Origin: JBHJHP01 sp042219825
GTDB lineage: Bacteria; Bacteroidota; Bacteroidia; Bacteroidales; UBA5342
Assembly: GCF_042219825.1 (NCBI RefSeq)
Contig: NZ_JBHJHQ010000004.1
Coordinates: forward strand, 310,001 to 374,000
Direction of reading: 5' to 3'
Length of the DNA: 64,000 nt
Numbering within the stretch: the first letter of the stretch is position 1; each line of letters starts with the position of its first letter. This document shows, in pieces, positions 44,048 through 54,100 of the stretch. The translations under genes were made by a program, and so were the position numbers. A model generated the notes under the pieces. The model was not told where the DNA came from, did no database searches, and saw nothing but the letters and a program-made list of their open reading frames with translations.

Positions 44048-44055
44048 TACATTTG
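44048..44055 (+). promoter_or_regulatory. Candidate -7 element for the exported protein at 44080
   Basis: TACATTTG fits TAnnTTTG and lies 24 bp before the ATG at 44080. Transcription would start at about 44062, which excludes an upstream TTG start at 44053. Confidence 0.5.
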
Positions 44056-44079
44056 GTTCAGAATATTAAATCAAGTGCC

Positions 44080-44535
44080 ATGAAAACAAAACTTATAGTA
44101 TTAGTAGGAGTTATTTGTCTGGCTTTTGCAGCCCAGGCTACTGAAAAGAAAATGATGAAGGGACAAACATTCACTTCAATGGGTGACTATGAAGTGTATA
44201 AGGATCTGGATAAGTCGAACGACGATTTTAAAATTTTTGTGATCAAATATGAAAACACAGATGAAACTTTTGTTGTAAGAGTCTGTGAAGGAGATAAATG
44301 CCATAATTATGTAGTATATGGTAATGAATTGGAATTGCAGTACAAAGCAAAAAAGAACAATGTATTTGGTTTAACGAAAATGGATAAGGAATTCAGGAAA
44401 CTGGATAAAGACGTTACGGCAAAACGAGTAGACAGGGAACAGATGTTCAGACAAAAAGTTATCTCAACCACACCAAAATCAGAGAAACAGTATCTGGGAC
44501 TGATAGCTTGTTATCTTCCACAACTGGTTAAATAA
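44080..44535 (+). CDS. Hypothetical exported protein
   Basis: A protein of about 151 residues with a signal peptide (about 1-20, ending FAAQA). The mature part is charged and lysine-rich, with one Cys pair around CEGDKC. No family recognised. The start is placed at ATG 44080, because the -7 element overlaps the alternative TTG at 44053. It is followed by a strong terminator, so it is monocistronic. Confidence 0.6.
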   Translation: MKTKLIVLVGVICLAFAAQATEKKMMKGQTFTSMGDYEVYKDLDKSNDDFKIFVIKYENTDETFVVRVCEGDKCHNYVVYGNELELQYKAKKNNVFGLTKMDKEFRKLDKDVTAKRVDREQMFRQKVISTTPKSEKQYLGLIACYLPQLVK

Positions 44536-44550
44536 TTGGTATTACAGAAT

Positions 44551-44584
44551 AAAAAAATGCCCGGCAAACACCGGGCATTTTTTA
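44551..44584. terminator. Bidirectional terminator
   Basis: An A-run, a GC-rich perfect stem (aatgcccgg ... ccgggcatt) and a T-run lie between convergent genes ending at 44535 and 44599. Confidence 0.92.
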
Positions 44585-44598
44585 TGTACGATTGAGAA

Positions 44599-45024
44599 TT
44601 ATCTTTTCCTTAAATAAGGATAAAGTTTACAGGCTACACAATAAGAAAATGCCGATTCCAAAAGTGCAAAGAATACAAGAACCCCTGCAAAGTAACAACC
44701 TATTGTACTGAATCCCGTAACCGAGCAGAACAATACGGCTCCTGAAATAAATGTTCCTACCTGTGCTGCAAAAATTTTCGGGCCTGCATTAATCATCTTG
44801 GGTTTAATCTGAAAATTGCTTAAAATAAACTTGCTGGTTCTTGATACAGGACTAAATGCAGGTTCCCAAAAGCCTCTGACCAGAAAGTCAAGAAAAATAA
44901 ACCCAATGACAACAGGACTGCCTGTTGCAAAAAAGAAAACAAAAAGAACGATAATGAATGACGAATTTAATCGTGCAACATTATTATCCACGCTTTTAAA
45001 TGTAATCGGACACAATTTCTCCAT
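44599..45024 (-). CDS. DUF4395 membrane protein
   Basis: A 141-residue DUF4395 family protein with four transmembrane helices (about 22-48, 85-103, 106-125) and the family signature FLDFLVRGFWEPAFSP near 45-60. DUF4395 proteins are found across bacteria, sometimes linked to sulfur or redox genes. No function is established. It stands alone after a bidirectional terminator. Confidence 0.85.
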   Translation of the reverse strand: MEKLCPITFKSVDNNVARLNSSFIIVLFVFFFATGSPVVIGFIFLDFLVRGFWEPAFSPVSRTSKFILSNFQIKPKMINAGPKIFAAQVGTFISGAVLFCSVTGFSTIGCYFAGVLVFFALLESAFSYCVACKLYPYLRKR

Positions 45025-45095
45025 TATACTTCATTATTTCAATTTGATTTAAATAACAATAAGAAGTATCAAATGTTCTTAATTTTTTCAAAAAA

Positions 45096-45515
45096 TTAGT
45101 AGCGTTCTGTTTCTGAAAAGAAAAATGCTGCCTCAATCAGGGCATTTTCATCGCTGTCGGATCCATGAACTGCATTATGCTGCATTGATTCCGCAAAAAG
45201 TTTCCGAATGGTACCTTCTTCGGCATTGTCAGGATTTGTGGCCCCAATTAAACTGCGGAATTCGGTAACAGCATCATCATGTTCCAGAAGCGCGGCTACA
45301 ATAGGGCCGGACGACATAAATTCTGTCAGTGTTTCGTAGAACGGTTTACCTTTATGAACCGCATAAAACTGTTCTGCACGGGCCTTGGATAACCGCGTTA
45401 ACTTCATTGCTTTAATTTTGAACCCATGCTCGTTGATGATACCTAAAATTGGACCAATATGGTTCTTTTCTACTGCTCTGGGTTTAATCATGGTAAGTGT
45501 TATATTTCCTGCCAT
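45096..45515 (-). CDS. ndk: Nucleoside diphosphate kinase
   Basis: Ndk (139 aa) transfers phosphate between nucleoside tri- and diphosphates through a phosphohistidine. The catalytic His is in NAVHGSDSDENA near residue 117; TMIKPRAVEKNHIG at the N-terminus and GPIVAALLE are family signatures. Normal length for the bacterial enzyme. Housekeeping; divergent from the S46 peptidase gene across a 240-bp gap. Confidence 0.96.
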   Translation of the reverse strand: MAGNITLTMIKPRAVEKNHIGPILGIINEHGFKIKAMKLTRLSKARAEQFYAVHKGKPFYETLTEFMSSGPIVAALLEHDDAVTEFRSLIGATNPDNAEEGTIRKLFAESMQHNAVHGSDSDENALIEAAFFFSETERY

Positions 45516-45720
45516 AGTAAAAAAAATTGTAAAGATTAAGGTTAAACATATTCATACAGTCAGTTTCTATAACCCGCAACTGTATGATAAAGTTTGAAGC
45601 GCATAAAATTAAATTTATTTTTTATTTATGGTAAATAATCTCTCCCTTTTTTGATCGTATATACAAACATAAATTTTTAAATGTTTAGGATTTTTTCATT
45701 TTCAATCTGCTGATAATTAT

Positions 45721-45728
45721 TATTTTTG
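45721..45728 (+). promoter_or_regulatory. Candidate -7 element for the S46 peptidase gene
   Basis: TATTTTTG matches TAnnTTTG. Transcription from it would begin near 45735, after the alternative TTG start at 45726, supporting the ATG at 45759. Confidence 0.5.
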
Positions 45729-45758
45729 CGGACTTTGAAGAAATACATACAAACAAAC

Positions 45759-47909
45759 ATGAAAAACTTTTTATTAACGCTTGTAGCATTCTTACTAGCC
45801 TGTGGTAATTATGTAAAGGCTGATGAAGGCATGTGGATGCTGCCCTACATCAAAGATCTTAATATCAAAACCATGCAGGAAATGGGGCTTAAGCTCGATG
45901 CGGATAAGATCTACAGTATCAATCATTCCAGTATTAAAGATGCAGTTGTAATTTTTGGAAGGGGATGTACAGGCGAGATAATTTCAGATAAGGGGTTGAT
46001 TCTGACCAACCATCATTGTGGTTACTCTGCTATACAGAGTCATAGTTCTGTGGAACATAACTATCTGGAAGATGGCTATTGGGCTGAAGAAATGGCCGAT
46101 GAAATTCCTACAGCGGGATTATCCGTAAAGTTTCTGAAAAATATTGAAGATGTTACCGATCGTGTACTGGGTTGTGTAACCGATGATATGAAAGAAGAAA
46201 AAAGGCAATTAAAAATTGATTCCGTTTTGGTTGCCATTGCAGGTGAAGTTCCTGATACTTTGGGATATGTTCCTGTGGTCAAGCCCTTTTACTCAGGGAA
46301 TGAATATTACCTGTACGTTTACCAGGAATATCCGGATGTTCGCTTTGTAGGCGCACCTCCATCTTCAATCGGTAAATTTGGAGCTGACACAGATAATTGG
46401 ATGTGGCCACGTCATACAGGTGATTTCAGTATGTTTCGCGTTTACACTGATACACTTGGGAACCCCGCCTCCTATTCGGAGCAGAATGTCCCGATGAAGC
46501 CCAAATATCACCTTCCCTTGTCTATAAAAGGAAATCAGACAGGTGATTTTGCTATGATTCTGGGATTTCCGGGAAGCACGGACCGATATCTAACTTCATG
46601 GGGTATTGAGGAGAGGATGGACATTGTTAATATGGCCCGTATCCAGGTGCGTGAAATCAAACAGAATATCTGGCTTAAGGATATGCAGGCAAGTGAAAAG
46701 GTCCGGATTCAGTACGCGACGAAATATGCGCACAGTTCCAATTATTATAAGAATAGCATTGGAATGAACAAGGGACTGAACGATTTACACGTACTGGATA
46801 CAAAAAGAGAACTGGAAAATCGGTTTACAAATTGGGTCAACCAAACAGATGCACGAAAAGAAAAATATGGCGAAGCATTGCCGTTGTTGGAGGAAGGCTA
46901 TACGCAAAGAGCACCTCAGAACAAAGCCCGTAATTATCTGCGTGAGTCTTTGATTTCCGGTACGGAGGTTTATTCCTTCGCTTACAGGGCAAGGCGATTC
47001 GCAGATATTATGATAAGCGGTAACGAGGAGCTTCAGAGAATTATGATCGATCGTATGCGTGCGGACGGAGAAAAATTTTTCAAGGACTATAATCCGTCAA
47101 CTGACAGGAAGGTTCTGGAAGCTATGCTTAAGGTATATGCACAGGAAATTTCAAATGTTTATTATCCATCCGTTTACCAGCTGATTAAATCAAGGTATAA
47201 AGGCAATTATGCCAAATATGCCGATAAGTTATTCCGTAAATCGATTTTTGTAGATAAAGATCGTTTTATGGCTTTTCTCGATAAACCGAGCATCAAAATC
47301 CTGAAAAATGATCTGGCATTTATCGGAGGTGTTTCTGTTTTTAGTGAATATAGTCTGTTAACACAACTCATGAAACAGGAGGATTTTAATATCTCAAAAG
47401 GGCGAAGACTTTTTGAAGCAGGCCTACATGAAATGGAGCCGAATAAAGAATTTTATCCTGATGCAAACTTCACAATGCGAATGACCTACGGTCAGGTTGA
47501 GGATTACATGGCACGCGATGCGGTTCATTATCTATATTATACCACACTTCAAGGTGTCATGGAAAAGGAAGATCCGAAGAACTGGGAATTTGTGGTGCCG
47601 CAAAAGCTTAAGGAACTGTACCTGACCCATGATTACGGCAGGTATGCGGATAAAGACGGAACAATGCACGTTAACTTTTTAACAAATAATGATATAACAG
47701 GAGGTAATTCCGGTAGTCCGGTGATCAATGCCAACGGAGAATTGTTTGGATTGGCATTCGACGGTAACTGGGAAGCCATGAGCGGTGATATTGCCTTTGA
47801 ACCGGAACTCCAGCGGACCATTAATGTGGATATACGATACGTGCTTTTCATCATTGACAAATATGCCGGAGCAGAACGATTAATTAATGAGATGACGATC
47901 GTTGAATAA
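45759..47909 (+). CDS. S46 dipeptidyl-peptidase, DPP7-like
   Basis: A 716-residue S46 family serine peptidase, which releases dipeptides from oligopeptides in the periplasm. Signal peptide about 1-22; catalytic His86 in TNHHCGYSAI and nucleophile Ser651 in GGNSGSPV. The residue at Ser+18 is Gly (position 669, FDGNW), the DPP7-type residue, where DPP11-type enzymes are known to have Arg; a preference for hydrophobic rather than acidic P1 residues is thus suggested. Promoter and signal peptide agree with the ATG at 45759. Confidence 0.93.
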   Translation: MKNFLLTLVAFLLACGNYVKADEGMWMLPYIKDLNIKTMQEMGLKLDADKIYSINHSSIKDAVVIFGRGCTGEIISDKGLILTNHHCGYSAIQSHSSVEHNYLEDGYWAEEMADEIPTAGLSVKFLKNIEDVTDRVLGCVTDDMKEEKRQLKIDSVLVAIAGEVPDTLGYVPVVKPFYSGNEYYLYVYQEYPDVRFVGAPPSSIGKFGADTDNWMWPRHTGDFSMFRVYTDTLGNPASYSEQNVPMKPKYHLPLSIKGNQTGDFAMILGFPGSTDRYLTSWGIEERMDIVNMARIQVREIKQNIWLKDMQASEKVRIQYATKYAHSSNYYKNSIGMNKGLNDLHVLDTKRELENRFTNWVNQTDARKEKYGEALPLLEEGYTQRAPQNKARNYLRESLISGTEVYSFAYRARRFADIMISGNEELQRIMIDRMRADGEKFFKDYNPSTDRKVLEAMLKVYAQEISNVYYPSVYQLIKSRYKGNYAKYADKLFRKSIFVDKDRFMAFLDKPSIKILKNDLAFIGGVSVFSEYSLLTQLMKQEDFNISKGRRLFEAGLHEMEPNKEFYPDANFTMRMTYGQVEDYMARDAVHYLYYTTLQGVMEKEDPKNWEFVVPQKLKELYLTHDYGRYADKDGTMHVNFLTNNDITGGNSGSPVINANGELFGLAFDGNWEAMSGDIAFEPELQRTINVDIRYVLFIIDKYAGAERLINEMTIVE

Positions 47910-47964
47910 ATGGTATTGATCTAAAATAGTTAAGTGCTGTAACCTATCTGTTGCGGCACTTTTT

Positions 47965-49197
47965 CTACGTATTACTTTCAGTTTCCTTTTTAATTTCTCC
48001 TGCTTTTACAAGGAAAAATTTTGCCATTACCGGACCAATGATCTCGTGCACTATGGTTGCTCCGATGACAATACTTATTACCATGTCTGCAATTTGGGAA
48101 AAACTGTCGTTTTGTTTAATCATTAGTGCTAATCCAATAACAATGCCACCCTGTGGGAGCAGTCCACCGGCAGTAAAATGGCGAACCTTTCGGTCTGCTT
48201 TTACCATAATGGCACCACTGAAAGTTCCCATGAATTTCCCCATCGCCCTTAATATGATAAAAATTATAATGAGCCAGTAAGAATTTGAAACGACAGAAAA
48301 ATTAAGATGCATTGAAGAAATGACAAAAAACAGTACGAAGATCAGTTCTTCTGTATATCCCTCAAGAATTTTAAAAATCCGGTCCTGTTTTGGGTTGAAA
48401 TTTGCGATGGCAATTCCCATCGTCATGGTAGCCAGTAATTCATCAACTTTAATGAGTTCTGCCAGTCCGAACGCCAGCATCAAAAATCCAAAGGTCATTA
48501 AAATCAATACCCCGTCATTAAGTTTTTTAGAAAACCTGGTGGTAAGATTAAAAACTGTTCCCATGATAATGCCTAAAACAATTGAACCTCCTATGATGTA
48601 AGCAGGTTCCATAAATGCTTTATGGAAAGAAAACGATTGACCTGTCATCATGGTAGCTGCCAGCACAATAAATATACTGTAGTTCAGAATCCCCGCAATA
48701 TCATCAAAGGCTGCAACACCAAGAATAGTGGAGGAGACTTCTCCTTTCGCTTTGTATTCATGAGTGACTGCTAAGGTAGCTGAAGGATCGGTGGGGCAGG
48801 CCAGCGATCCCAGAATTAATCCGATGGGCAGTGAGTATATCGCGAGGCTTGAGTCAATTCCCAGATATGGAAACAAAAAGTAAAAGCCTAAGGACACCAT
48901 TATAAATGCCACTTCAGCTTCCATGACTGTGATCAGCAGGATGGTTTTCCCCATTTTGCGTAGCTCACTCATCTTTAAGGTTCCACCTACAGATAGTGTA
49001 ATGAATGCCAGACTGATATTTGTGACAAATTCGGTGTTGTCGATGAATCCTTCGGGAATAACTGACGTAATCTGAGGATTTAATATTAAACCCACCAGTA
49101 AATAACCTGTCACCCTTGGGAGACCTGCTTTCTGTGCACCTATCCCGGCAACATATCCGGCAATAATTATGATCCCGTAAATTAATATCGGTTGCAT
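47965..49197 (-). CDS. Cation:proton antiporter, CPA2 family
   Basis: A 410-residue membrane protein with about 11-12 transmembrane helices, of the monovalent cation:proton antiporter-2 type. Conserved-looking features are the PTDPSATLAVTHEYKAKGEV segment near 134-153 and the FDDIAGILNYSIFIVL region. No cytosolic RCK or TrkA domain is attached. It should exchange Na+ or K+ for H+. It is on the minus strand, 296 bp from the next gene; no operon partner. Confidence 0.9.
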   Translation of the reverse strand: MQPILIYGIIIIAGYVAGIGAQKAGLPRVTGYLLVGLILNPQITSVIPEGFIDNTEFVTNISLAFITLSVGGTLKMSELRKMGKTILLITVMEAEVAFIMVSLGFYFLFPYLGIDSSLAIYSLPIGLILGSLACPTDPSATLAVTHEYKAKGEVSSTILGVAAFDDIAGILNYSIFIVLAATMMTGQSFSFHKAFMEPAYIIGGSIVLGIIMGTVFNLTTRFSKKLNDGVLILMTFGFLMLAFGLAELIKVDELLATMTMGIAIANFNPKQDRIFKILEGYTEELIFVLFFVISSMHLNFSVVSNSYWLIIIFIILRAMGKFMGTFSGAIMVKADRKVRHFTAGGLLPQGGIVIGLALMIKQNDSFSQIADMVISIVIGATIVHEIIGPVMAKFFLVKAGEIKKETESNT

Positions 49198-49494
49198 AGG
49201 TCCTGTATTAAATATCAGTACTTTGGTAAAACCACTTCATTCTCTTAATGTTTACTGCGATACTAAATAAAAAATGCATATTCATTCAAATTTTGTAGAA
49301 TGACCGCATAAAACTATGCGCATTACCTTGTAGTTCTGTCTGAAAACTTATATATCTGATACAGAAAATTGGTTCTCCGGAATTTTGTACTGCTGTGGAT
49401 ACAGGTGGATAGAACTCATCTTTATATCCTTTTATTTTTTTTGTTTCAATAACGATTAATATATTCAGTAATCAGTAAGCTGGTTGTGATCGTT
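49198..49494. other. Intergenic region antiporter - acid phosphatase
   Basis: About 297 bp, AT-rich, between two minus-strand genes. I see no gene, strong hairpin or repeat. Confidence 0.4.
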
Positions 49495-50346
49495 TTATTC
49501 TTTTGTGTTCAGATACTGATATTTTGATTTGATTTTTTCCTGGTCGGTTTTACTGTAATCGTAATTCCACAGTGCTTTGTCAAAGCTGCCATACGTAGGA
49601 TTAGGCAGAACGAACCATTCTTTTCCCCAATGAGCAATTTGCTTTAAAGCCATTTGTTTTCTTTCATTCGGATCGGGTTTGCCCAGATAGGTAAAGTCAT
49701 TATAATCGTCGCCAATCAGCAGAAGTATTCTATAGGATTGTGCAATAAGTGCACGTCGTGAGGTCTTGTCTGAGCCCCAGTCGGGTTGTTCGTTTTTACA
49801 AAGTACATCGTCTGCGGTTATATCAGGGGAAACTTCCTTTTTCAGGTTTTCCACTGTCGGATCCTGCAGAACGCGGTTGGTTACAAAAAATATTTTTACG
49901 CCATGGGACTGCACCTTTTCCAGGAATTCTTTGGCTCCGGGAATTGGTTCAGCCTTTTCTTCAAGAACCCATTCTTTCCATAATTCATCTGAATAGGCCT
50001 GGTGGTGTTTTATGAGTCTGGCCTGAAAAGGCGAATTATCTAAGATAGTCTCATCAATATCCACGATGATTGCCGGTGGCAGGTCAGAGAAATCCTTGGT
50101 TTGTTCCAGTGCTGCCGTCCAGGTTTTATCCTGTAGTGCCAGTTCTAAGTTCAGAAATGCAAATTTGTAGGTTTGTTGACATAACATGTTATATTCTGCT
50201 GAAGTTTGCATCCATAACGTAGCATTCAGATTTTCGTTAGCTGTAGGGAATGAGCCGGAATTACCATCTGATCCGATTTGACATGATGAGAGACCTGCAA
50301 AAGTTGTAAATCCTAAAATAAAGATGATGGAGTTTGTTAGTTTCAT
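49495..50346 (-). CDS. Acid phosphatase, lipoprotein e(P4) family
   Basis: A 283-residue HAD-superfamily acid phosphatase (class C / e(P4)-like), a lipoprotein (lipobox LSSC, Cys22). The HAD motif 1 is PAIIVDIDETILDNSPFQA (DxD at about 95-97), motif 2 IFFVTNR and motif 4 GDDYNDF. Such enzymes dephosphorylate nucleotides at the outer membrane to allow uptake. It stands alone on the minus strand. Confidence 0.93.
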   Translation of the reverse strand: MKLTNSIIFILGFTTFAGLSSCQIGSDGNSGSFPTANENLNATLWMQTSAEYNMLCQQTYKFAFLNLELALQDKTWTAALEQTKDFSDLPPAIIVDIDETILDNSPFQARLIKHHQAYSDELWKEWVLEEKAEPIPGAKEFLEKVQSHGVKIFFVTNRVLQDPTVENLKKEVSPDITADDVLCKNEQPDWGSDKTSRRALIAQSYRILLLIGDDYNDFTYLGKPDPNERKQMALKQIAHWGKEWFVLPNPTYGSFDKALWNYDYSKTDQEKIKSKYQYLNTKE

Positions 50347-50487
50347 TTTGTTTTCTGTTTTATCAGGCTAAATTTACCAAATTCAAATATAGAATAACAC
50401 TGTATTCAAATATTTGTTGAAAATAATGGCATGGCAACACAAATCAGGTATCTCTACCTGTGAGGCCTGTATATTGTAAATGTAGAG

Positions 50488-51039
50488 TTAAAAAATAAAG
50501 GGAATAAACCGTTTGGTTTTTGACATATACGCTTTATATTTTTCTCCAAAATATGCTATGGATTCTTTTTCTTCATACAAGGTAGTGATGTGCATGAATA
50601 TTGAGGAGATTATGGCAACAATTAAAAGAGGTAAAGTTATATGTTTAAAGAATAATCCCCATGTGAGATAGACCAGTGACGCGTACAGTGGATGACGGAT
50701 GTATTTAAAAACACCATGATCAATCAGGTTTGTTGTTTTTTCAAAGTGGAAGAGTTCTTTTTCGTCTCTTTCTTTCGATGGTTTTCCGGCTCTTCGCATA
50801 ACCAGATATCCGCATATTACAAGGTATGCTGCAATGAATAAAAAAATCCATGATAGAATTTGGTTCGGACCTAAAGGATTGTTAAACCAATAGCGATAGT
50901 TGCTGGCGAATAACCAGGCAATACCTTCCCACCCGAAAAATCTGTAAAACCCATGGCTCTTTATATTCTGCAACGGATGCCATGATGCAACCACCATCGG
51001 AATACTGACAATTACAAAAACAATTAGTGTATGATTCAT
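50488..51039 (-). CDS. Isoprenylcysteine/phospholipid methyltransferase-like protein
   Basis: An integral membrane protein of about 183 aa with four to five helices, of the ICMT/PEMT-like group. The C-terminal half has the family motif IRHPLYASLVYLTWGL and the acidic EEKESIAYFGEKYKAYMSKTKRFIP region that binds S-adenosylmethionine. An ATG eight codons upstream (51063) is possible; the one at 51039 begins the hydrophobic helix directly. Substrate unknown. Confidence 0.78.
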   Translation of the reverse strand: MNHTLIVFVIVSIPMVVASWHPLQNIKSHGFYRFFGWEGIAWLFASNYRYWFNNPLGPNQILSWIFLFIAAYLVICGYLVMRRAGKPSKERDEKELFHFEKTTNLIDHGVFKYIRHPLYASLVYLTWGLFFKHITLPLLIVAIISSIFMHITTLYEEKESIAYFGEKYKAYMSKTKRFIPFIF

Positions 51040-51162
51040 AGGGCTAAAGTTAATCAGAGTCATTAAAAATAAGGCATTTATGGGAAAAATATTCAGAAAA
51101 AGTGTGAATAATACAATAAAGAAATTATCTTAGCCTATTGTTTTGGGAATTTAAAAGGTACT

Positions 51163-54100
51163 ATGAATCTAATCTTTACTGCTAACCGCTTATTAAAAGG
51201 TATTGTTATGGGTTTTATGCTCATGGCAATTAGTTTTGGCATCCATGCACAGACACTGCGTATTAACGAGTTTCTGGCACTAAACCAAACGTCCATAACC
51301 GATGAAGATGGTGATTATTCCGACTGGATAGAAATCTATAATCCAACATCCGGTGCTATCAACTTACAGGAATGGGCCTTAACCGATGATGCCGCCGATC
51401 TTAAAAAATGGGTTTTCCCGGATATTACGCTTGAACCGGATCAATATCTTGTAGTTTTTGCTTCAGGAAAGGATCGTACGGACCCGGCCGGTGAATTACA
51501 TACTAATTTCAAACTGAGTGGAAACGGAGAATACCTGGCATTGGTAAATCCTTCGGGAGTTCCTGTAACTGCCTTTGATCCTTCCTTCCCGGTACAGGAA
51601 ACAGATGTATCATACGGTTATTTTGATGGCGCTTATGTTTCGTTTACCGTGTTGTCTCCCGGAACAGTTAATCCGGGGTCGGGCAGCAGTATCATTCCGG
51701 CACCGGAATTCAGCCGTAATCATGGATTTTATGATTCTGCATTTGATCTTACAATAAGCAGTAATGTTGGTTCAGCAAAAATATATTACACTACCGACGG
51801 CAGTGAGCCGACCGAATCAAACGGAACACTGTATGTTAATCCAATCCATATCAGTACAACCACTGTGTTACGGGCTTCTGCTTTTGTGACGGGTCAGACA
51901 GCCAGTAAAATTAACACCCAAACGTATCTGTTTGTGGATGATATTATTCATCAGCCCAATAATCCTGCAGGTTATCCCGACGAGTGGGGGCCGTTTCAAA
52001 CCTTATCGGGGAATGCACCTGCTGATTATGAAGTGGATCCTGAACTTGTGGCTGATCCGGAATTTGCAGCTTCATTAAAGGTAGCCTTAAAGGAGCTTCC
52101 GGCCATCTCAATCGTGACTAAAAAGGAAAATTTCTTTTCTCACGATTACGATGAAGTAACAGGTGGTATATATATTTATACTGGATTTATTTTTACCGAT
52201 AATCCTCTAGGCAGGGACTGGGAGAGACCCATTTCCTTTGAATTGTTTGACAACAAGGATTCTCTTTCTCTTCAGGTTGATTGTGGCATTACCATTAACG
52301 GTGGACATAGCCGTCTGGCCACTAAAAATCCAAAGCACTCTTTCAGGTTAAAGTTTAAAAGTGAATATGGCCCGTCAAGGTTGAACTTTCCGATTTTTGG
52401 TGAGGATGCTGATGACAGTTTTAACACATTGATTCTTCGCGGTGGTTTTAATAATACATGGGTTCATGGAGATTCTGATCAGCGTGAGAGATCGACGTAT
52501 CACAGAGATGCCTGGGGAAAAGACATGCAGCGTGCAATGGGGCACCCGTCTGGTCATGCCTTGTATACGCATTTGTTTATCAATGGATTATACTGGGGTA
52601 TTTACACCGTATCTGAGCGCATGGATAAAGATTTTGCTGCTTCGTATATGAAAGGTAGTGATGACGAGTTTGATGTGATTAAAGATTATTCTGAAGTGAT
52701 GGATGGATCAGGTGATGCATGGAATGAACTTATTAGTACAGTTAATGCAGGTACTGTTTCTGATGCAACCTATCAAAAGCTTCAGGGCAACAATCCGGAT
52801 GGTTCTGTAAATTACAATTACAAACCATTACTGGATATGGACAACCTGATTGACTATATGCTGATTAATATGTATGGAGCCAACTCTGATTGGGATCACC
52901 ATAACTGGGCAGCTATGTATAACAGGGTGTATCGTTGTGCCGGATATAAATTCCTGGTATGGGACGCAGAACATATACTGGAAGGTGTGAATGATAATGT
53001 GACAAGTGAATTCAACAGTGGTTGTCCGAGTAATATTTTCCAGAATATGATGAAAAATGAACTGTTTAAGCGTCGTTTTGCAGATCGTGCCTATAAATAT
53101 CTTTTCAATGACGGGCTTTTGACTCCCGATAAAACAGTGGAATTATGGATGAAACGTTATGTGCAGATTGAAGATGCCATTGATGGAGAATCTGCCCGTT
53201 GGGGCGACTACAGACGTGATGTACATTCCTGGAGTTCATCACCTTATTTGCTCTATACTAAAGCGAGCTGGCTTTCAGCTGAAAGTTATATGCAGAATAC
53301 CTATTTCCCTCAACGAACCGCTAAGCTTTTACAACAATTTAAAAGTGCAGGATTTTACCCAAACATTGATGTGCCGCAACTGTATCTGAACAATACTGTT
53401 ACAACCGGAACAACTATAACAAGAGGAGATGTATTGACCATGCAGGTTGCCAATGGGGAGATTTATTATACAACAGACGGAAGTGATCCGATAAAAGGTG
53501 AAGTAGGCAATGTTACAGAAGAGGATCTGGTGAGCACAACAAATACAATGCAGGTACTGGTTCCGGAGTCAGGGTTTAGTGATAATACCTGGAATACTAC
53601 TGGTTTTGATGCATCCTCGTGGGAAAACACATCTGGCTCAGCCAAAGGTGTTGGTTACGAAGCAAATTCCGGTTACGAGTCTATGATTGCAATTGATGTG
53701 GCAGATAAGATGTATGATGGTAATACTACCACTCCAAATAGTAGTTGTTTAGTGCGGTATCCTTTTACGATCAGTGATCTTAATTTAAATGATTTGTCAA
53801 CATTAACCTTAGCAGTACAATATGATGATGGGTTTGCGGCTTACCTGAACGGACAGTTAGTGGCCGGAGCCAATGCACCTTCATCTCTTACATTTACCAG
53901 TGCTGCCACAGGATCACATGAAGCCGCTTCATTTGAAATTTTCTCGATATCTGCCAACATTAATTTATTGAAGCAAGGGGAAAATGTACTGGCTGTTCAG
54001 GGGTTGAACCGTAACACTTCCAGTTCAGATTTTTATATTAAAGCGACATTAAAGGCGGGAATAAGGGAGTCTGATTCAGGTAGTGAAATGGCTGATGTCT

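Noticed and set aside
43837..44052. Upstream extension of the DUF2892 gene
   Set aside because: The extra 72 residues show no family similarity and the gene has a standard start at 43836.
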